Part shown: piece after piece, positions 60,001 through 64,000 of the stretch | How positions within the stretch are numbered: position 1 is the first letter of the stretch | Layout: every line of letters starts with the position of its first letter | Assembly: GCA_021817825.1 (NCBI GenBank) | Contig: JAKAFS010000004.1 | Coordinates: 21,427-85,426 of the forward strand | Source: Deltaproteobacteria bacterium | GTDB taxonomy: Bacteria; Desulfobacterota; Syntrophia; Syntrophales; UBA5619 | Direction of reading: 5' to 3' | DNA length: 64,000 nt | Position numbers and translations under genes: made by a program | Notes under the pieces: generated by a model | Told to the model about the DNA's origin: nothing | Databases searched by the model: none | What the model saw: only the letters and a program-made list of their open reading frames with translations

Positions 60001-61377
60001 TCACATCACCAGTTCAAAGCTCTCTTCCGGGGCATCCCGGTCCTGACGGTCCATCAGGGCGTTCAGGATCTTCTCCAGCAGCCGCATCGCCCCCTGGTAG
60101 CCGACGATCGGGAAGTACTGGTGGCCGACCCGGTCGTAGATGGGAAAGCCGATGCGGATGAGCGGGATATCCTCGTCCCGGGCGATGTACTTCGCGTAAG
60201 TGTTCCCGAAGAGCAGGTCCGGTTTCAGCTGCTTTACGTACTGGTGAAACTGGAACATGTCGGTCCCCAGGCCGGCCTTCACGACCACCCCGTCGCCGGC
60301 CAGCTCCCGGATCCGCCGCTCGAACTTGGGGCCCGGCGGCGTCCCGGTGACCACCAGCACCACCTCCATGTCCAGGTCGGTCAAAAACTGGGTGAGCGAG
60401 ACCAGATGGTCCGGGTCTCCGACCAGGGCGACCTTTTTCCGGAAAAAGTACTGGTGCATGTCCGTGGTCAGATCGACGACGCGGCCCCGCTCCACCATGA
60501 GGCTCTCGGGCACGCTCACCCCGGCCGCCTTCCGGAGGGCGTCGATCAGGGCATCGGTGGCCTGGAGACCGATGGGCAGGTCCAGGACCTCGAAAGGCAC
60601 CTTGCATTTCGTGTCCAGGAGCTTGGCCGCCGGAAGCGAGGCGGTCCTGCCCAGGGCGAAGGTCAGGGCGCTGTCGCCGGCGCTTTTGATCGCCTCGACC
60701 TTGGTGCCTCCCTTGGGATACATGTGAAACTTGCCGTCCAGGGGGCTGTTGACCACTTCCGAGGTGTCGGGAAACGTGACGGCAGCGATCCCCAGTTCCG
60801 CGGCGATCCTTTTCACCTCCGCCATGTCCGAAGGCTCGACGTACCCCGGGATGATGTTGAATTGCCGGAGTTTCGTCCCTGAGCTTTCCGCCAGGTACTG
60901 GACCATGGCCTGGGTCATGTTGGCAAAGCCGGTCACATGGGACCCCTTGAAGCTCGGCGTATTGGCATGGATCACCCTTTTCCCCGCCGGGATCTTCCCC
61001 TCGGCCTGGGCCTTGTTGACGATCTGGGTCAGATCGTCGCCGATCACCTCGGAGAGGCAGGTGGTGTTCACGGCGATGAGGTCGGGGCCATAGATGGAGA
61101 AGATATTGGCGATCGACTCCAACAGATTCGCCTGGCCGCCGAAGACCGAGGCCCCTTCGGTGAAGGAGCTGGTGGTGGCCATGATCGGGTCCTTGTAGTG
61201 GCGGGTCAAAGCGCTCCGGTGATAGGCGCAGCACCCCTGCGAGCCGTGGCTGTGGGGCAGACAGTTGTGGATGCCCAGGGCCGCGTACATGGCCCCCACG
61301 GGCTGGCAGGTCTTGGCCGGGTTGACCGTCAAGGCCGACCGTTCTATTTGTTCTTCCGGTGTATGTCTCAGTAACAT
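60001..61377 (-). CDS. nifK: Nitrogenase MoFe protein beta chain
   Basis: A 458-residue subunit. P-cluster ligands are C24, C49 and C107 with S142, at exactly the A. vinelandii spacings (70, 95, 153, 188) shifted by 46, because the N-terminal extension is missing as in anaerobe-type (group II) NifK. HGSQGCCAYHR and NTTCLSEVIGDDL are intact. The ATG at 61377 is where the family starts. A 126-bp repeat lies between nifD and this gene. Confidence 0.97.
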   Translation of the reverse strand: MLLRHTPEEQIERSALTVNPAKTCQPVGAMYAALGIHNCLPHSHGSQGCCAYHRSALTRHYKDPIMATTSSFTEGASVFGGQANLLESIANIFSIYGPDLIAVNTTCLSEVIGDDLTQIVNKAQAEGKIPAGKRVIHANTPSFKGSHVTGFANMTQAMVQYLAESSGTKLRQFNIIPGYVEPSDMAEVKRIAAELGIAAVTFPDTSEVVNSPLDGKFHMYPKGGTKVEAIKSAGDSALTFALGRTASLPAAKLLDTKCKVPFEVLDLPIGLQATDALIDALRKAAGVSVPESLMVERGRVVDLTTDMHQYFFRKKVALVGDPDHLVSLTQFLTDLDMEVVLVVTGTPPGPKFERRIRELAGDGVVVKAGLGTDMFQFHQYVKQLKPDLLFGNTYAKYIARDEDIPLIRIGFPIYDRVGHQYFPIVGYQGAMRLLEKILNALMDRQDRDAPEESFELVM

Positions 61378-61431
61378 GACTCTTCCCTTTCCTTGAAGCC
61401 TTCCCACTCCCGGGCCCTGTGATCATTCGCC

Positions 61432-61557
61432 AACGGCTTTGCAAAAAGGCCAGAGGCAAGGCGCGCAAAGTCCGAGGAACGAGGCGTACTTTTCGCGTAC
61501 GCCGCAGTGACGAGGGCTGTAGCGCAACGCAGCATATGGGCTTTTCCCAAAGCCGTT
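61432..61557. repeat. 126-bp dispersed palindromic element, copy 2 (nifD-nifK spacer)
   Basis: Same length and core as copy 1 at 6822-6947 (GCAAGGCGCGCAAA, GGCGTAC...GTACGCC, CGCAGTGACGA, AGCGCAACGCAGCA). The ends AACGGCTTTG (61432-61441) and CAAAGCCGTT (61548-61557) are perfect inverted repeats, different in sequence from the ends of copy 1. The element ends exactly where the nifD stop triplet (61558-61560) begins. In the nif mRNA it would fold into a strong hairpin between nifD and nifK. Confidence 0.88.
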
Positions 61558-63207
61558 CTATTTGTTCCAGCCGTAGCTTCCCGCAAGCTCCGGGCTTGCC
61601 TGCCAGGGCGCCTTCACGAAGCGGAAGATCCGGGTGTTCACCAGCCGGTCGATCTCCCGGTAGAAGTTGATGGCCCCCTTGAACCCCGCATAGGGGCCGC
61701 TGTAGTCGTAGCTGTGGAGCTGCTTGAGCGGTATCCCCGCCTTCTGGATCACGTATTTCTCCTTGACGCCGGCGCAAAAGACGTCGGGCCGGTATCTTTC
61801 CATGAGGACCTCCGCCTCGTGGTGGTTCAGATCGTCGATGACCAGGGTCCGGTCGGCCATCTCGGGCATCATCCCGTCGTAGGCGTTGAACCGGATCCCC
61901 GTTTCCGCCTCCAGCCTCATGATCTCCGCCTCGTCCTTGCGGGCCCGGTAGCGTTCCGGATCGGCCTCGACGGTCAGCTCCTCGATGTTCCGCGTGTCGG
62001 CGTCGACGGCGATCTTCGGGATCACCTGGCGCCCCTCGTAGTCGTCGCGATGGCCGAACTCGTAGCCCGCCGAGACGGTCTTCATGCCGATCTCCCCGAA
62101 GAGCTCCTGGTAGTGGTGGGCCCGGGAGCCGCCCACGAAGAGCATGGCGAGCTTTCCCTCGCAGCGGGCCTGGACCTCCTGGCGCACCTGTTCCACCGCA
62201 AACATCTCCTGGGCGATCACCTTCTCCACCCGCTCGATCAGCTCCTGATCGCCGAAATAGGCGGCGATCCGGCGCAGGGACTTGGCCGTGGCGTTGGCCC
62301 CCACGAAGTTGACCTTGAACCAGGGGATGCCGTAGCGTTTCTCCATCATCTCGGCCAGGTAGTTGATGGAGCGGTGGCACATGACCACGTTCAGATCCGC
62401 CGTATGGGCGCTGGCGAACTCGTCGTACTCGGAGTTGCCGCTGAAGGTGGAGTGGACCGTGAGGCCGCAGAGGTCCGTGATCCGCTCGATCTCGAAGGCA
62501 TCGCCGCCGATGTTGTATTCCCCCAGGATGTTGAGCCGGAATCGCCCCTCCTTGGGCGCCTCCAGCTGTCCCACCACCTCGGTGAAGACCTTGTTGTTGG
62601 CGATGTGGTGGCCGGCGGACTGGCTCACCCCCTTGTATCCCTCGCAGCTGAAGCCGAAGATGTTGACCTCCGGATGCTTCGCCTCCATCTCCCGGGCCAC
62701 GGCGTGGACGTCGTCGCCGATGAGCCCCACCGGGCAGGTGGAGAAGATGCCGATCGCCTTGGGGTGGAAGAGACTGATCGCCTCCTCGATCGCCTTCTTC
62801 AGTTTCTTTTCGCCGCCGAAGATCACCTCCTCCTCCTGCATGTCCGTCGAGAGGGCATAGGGCATGAAGTTGGTGTCACCGGCCGTCTTCGGCCGGGTCT
62901 GGTTGCGCCTCGTCAGCCAGCTGTAAAAGCCGCAGCCGATCGGCCCGTGAGTGATCTGGAGGATGTCCCGGGTGGGGCCCAGGACCACCCCCTTGCAGCC
63001 CGCGTAGGCGCAGCCGCGCATGGTGAGGATGCCGGGGATGGTCCGGGTGTTGGCCAGGATCTCCGGCGCCTGCCGGTCCGCATCCACTTTGTTCACCACG
63101 ATCTGCCGGCTGCGCCGGCGGGCCACCTTGACGGGATACTTGCGGAGGATCTCTTCTTTCACCTCTGTCGCATCTATGTTCATTGCCATTGCCTTATCCG
63201 TTGCCAT
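61558..63207 (-). CDS. nifD: Nitrogenase MoFe protein alpha chain
   Basis: A 549-residue subunit. P-cluster cysteines C66, C92 and C158, FeMo-co ligands C277 (VMCHRSINYL) and H498 (LKQLHSYDYSG), and SCEGYKGVSQSAGHHIAN are all present. An insertion of roughly 50 residues (about 390-445) between the two cofactor ligands is typical of the Clostridium/Desulfo-type group II enzyme. AAGGAG precedes the ATG. The stop abuts the repeat element, so the end of the gene is well defined. Confidence 0.98.
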   Translation of the reverse strand: MATDKAMAMNIDATEVKEEILRKYPVKVARRRSRQIVVNKVDADRQAPEILANTRTIPGILTMRGCAYAGCKGVVLGPTRDILQITHGPIGCGFYSWLTRRNQTRPKTAGDTNFMPYALSTDMQEEEVIFGGEKKLKKAIEEAISLFHPKAIGIFSTCPVGLIGDDVHAVAREMEAKHPEVNIFGFSCEGYKGVSQSAGHHIANNKVFTEVVGQLEAPKEGRFRLNILGEYNIGGDAFEIERITDLCGLTVHSTFSGNSEYDEFASAHTADLNVVMCHRSINYLAEMMEKRYGIPWFKVNFVGANATAKSLRRIAAYFGDQELIERVEKVIAQEMFAVEQVRQEVQARCEGKLAMLFVGGSRAHHYQELFGEIGMKTVSAGYEFGHRDDYEGRQVIPKIAVDADTRNIEELTVEADPERYRARKDEAEIMRLEAETGIRFNAYDGMMPEMADRTLVIDDLNHHEAEVLMERYRPDVFCAGVKEKYVIQKAGIPLKQLHSYDYSGPYAGFKGAINFYREIDRLVNTRIFRFVKAPWQASPELAGSYGWNK

Positions 63208-63227
63208 CGTCTTGCTCCTTTTTCTCC

Positions 63228-63608
63228 CTACGCATCGTCGAGGGTTTCATCGCCCGTCTCGCCGGTCCTGATCCGGACGGTTTCGGAGACGGGCAAAACG
63301 AAGATCTTGCCGTCGCCGGACTTGCCGGTCCGGTTGAGGGCGATGATCGTGGCGACCGCCTTCGGGACGAGCTTGTCGGGGACCACGATCGAGATCATCC
63401 GCTTGGGGATGAGCCGCTGACTGCTGCCCAGAAGCGAGATCGCCTCCTCGTAGCCCTGCTCCGCCCCCTTGAGGAGCTCCAGGCTGACCAGCCCCTTGCC
63501 CCTGCCCAGGCACTCCCGGGCATGCATGGAGGAGATTCCCGCGTCGGAAAGCCCCTTTTTCGTCTGGTTGATCCGGTTCATCCGGATGATCGCCATCACC
63601 TCTTTCAC
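63228..63608 (-). CDS. nifI2: Nitrogenase-regulating PII-like protein NifI2
   Basis: A 126-residue PII-family protein with the beta-alpha-beta fold. Compared with GlnB it has a long T-loop region (GRGKGLVSLELLKGAEQGYEEAISLLGSS) and the late TGKSGDGKIFVLPVSETVRIRTG motif. NifI1/NifI2 bind 2-oxoglutarate and ATP and shut off nitrogenase by binding NifDK after ammonium addition in methanogens; the same job is inferred here. The start overlaps the nifI1 stop (ATGA). Confidence 0.96.
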   Translation of the reverse strand: MKEVMAIIRMNRINQTKKGLSDAGISSMHARECLGRGKGLVSLELLKGAEQGYEEAISLLGSSQRLIPKRMISIVVPDKLVPKAVATIIALNRTGKSGDGKIFVLPVSETVRIRTGETGDETLDDA

Positions 63609-63958
63609 AGCCGCACCTCCTCGGTCCCGGCCGCCGTCTCCCTGATCCCGGAGCTGACGGTGTAGACCTCATCCACCGGAGAGACGAAGATCTTGCCGTC
63701 GCCGAAGGCCCCTTTGCCGCCGGAGCGGGCCGTGGCCAGGACGAGCTTGATCACCAGATCCTTGTCCCCGTCGGGCACCACCATCAGGAGCAGTTCCTTG
63801 GGGATCTCGTCGTAGGTGATGTCCCCGATCTTGATCCCCCGCTGTTTTCCCCGGCCCGAGACCCCCATCCGCGTCACGGCCGGGAACCCCTCGGACATCA
63901 ACTTTTCCAATACCGCATCGACCTTTTCCGGCCGCACAATCGCTCTGATCATCTGCAT
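63605..63958 (-). CDS. nifI1: Nitrogenase-regulating PII-like protein NifI1
   Basis: A 117-residue PII-family protein: MIRAIVRPEKVDAVLEKL, the T-loop GRGKQRGIKIG, and GKGAFGDGKIFVSPVDEVYTV. It lacks the uridylylated Tyr context of GlnB. AAGGAGG lies just before the ATG at 63958. In this gene order nifH should be immediately upstream, beyond position 64000. Together with NifI2 it points to post-translational control of nitrogenase. Confidence 0.96.
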   Translation of the reverse strand: MQMIRAIVRPEKVDAVLEKLMSEGFPAVTRMGVSGRGKQRGIKIGDITYDEIPKELLLMVVPDGDKDLVIKLVLATARSGGKGAFGDGKIFVSPVDEVYTVSSGIRETAAGTEEVRL

Positions 63959-64000
63959 GGTTCTTGCCTCCTTATGGCATCTATGGTCGTTCCTAGATCG

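Noticed and set aside
60014..62380. 788-residue minus-strand frame over nifK/nifD
   Set aside because: Same strand but different frame from nifK and nifD, crossing the repeat element; it reads Arg/Gly/Pro-rich noise.
63959..64000. Search for a sigma54 promoter of the nif operon
   Set aside because: Only 42 bp upstream of nifI1 are in the window and they show no GG-N10-GC element; the operon promoter is presumably ahead of nifH.
1..64000. CRISPR array, rRNA, tRNA, IS transposase or phage genes
   Set aside because: None was seen: no regularly spaced repeats of 24-40 bp, no transposase or integrase motifs, and no rRNA- or tRNA-like sequence that folds.

Overview
The window looks like a chromosomal segment of a strictly anaerobic, GC-rich Desulfobacterota (former Deltaproteobacteria), most like the Syntrophia/Syntrophales. 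The clues are a group II (anaerobe-type) Mo-nitrogenase with NifI1/NifI2 between nifH (outside the window) and nifD, a siroheme-decarboxylase-type protein next to hemL, the large cobalamin-radical SAM/DUF2344 protein next to rplU-rpmA-obgE-proB, and the 126-bp dispersed intergenic repeat. The taxonomy is inferred from gene content and was not tested by alignment.

Left part (1-24 kb) is mostly housekeeping: the start of an F-type ATP synthase operon (atpZ-atpI-atpB, leaving the left edge), a sugar-nucleotide epimerase, hemL with its siroheme-decarboxylase-like partner, a detached atpE, an IHF-type gene with two exact CRP-type palindromes in front, pcnB, an SfsA-DUF123 fusion, a methyltransferase, a DUF45 metallopeptidase, rplU-rpmA-csp-obgE-proB, a radical SAM operon, hpt, tag, tsaC and purine genes (purD, purH, purE).

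Middle part (24-37 kb) is accessory. A plus-strand operon behind a near-consensus promoter encodes an ABC-2 exporter, an acyl carrier protein, a ketosynthase and a ketosynthase-like protein without the active-site Cys. A minus-strand operon converging on it encodes a cobalamin-type radical SAM enzyme, a KASIII enzyme, a small unknown protein and a BtrH-type acyltransferase. Together they look like one uncharacterised acyl/polyketide pathway. Between them sits a kaiC-kaiB-histidine kinase operon, an AT-richer secreted unknown and a truncated second copy of the BtrH-type gene, so the pathway appears to have been split by an insertion.

37-51 kb: htpG; an unusual amino-acid ABC transporter (a lipoprotein carrying SBP lobes in the order lobe 2, full SBP, lobe 1, then permease; its ATPase carries an RsbW-like tail); a 457-aa unknown; an acetolactate synthase controlled by what reads as a complete leader-peptide attenuator; a convergent acetolactate decarboxylase; an OmpH-like protein with a basic HTH protein; a GlmU-type nucleotidyltransferase; and a Dus enzyme.

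51-64 kb: one long minus-strand unit, nifI1-nifI2-nifD-nifK-nifE-nifN-nifB-ferredoxin-modABC-leuA-flavoprotein, joining nitrogenase structural and cofactor-assembly genes to molybdate uptake. The nifD-nifK and nifE-nifK gaps are filled by palindromic repeat elements. nifH must lie just beyond the right edge.
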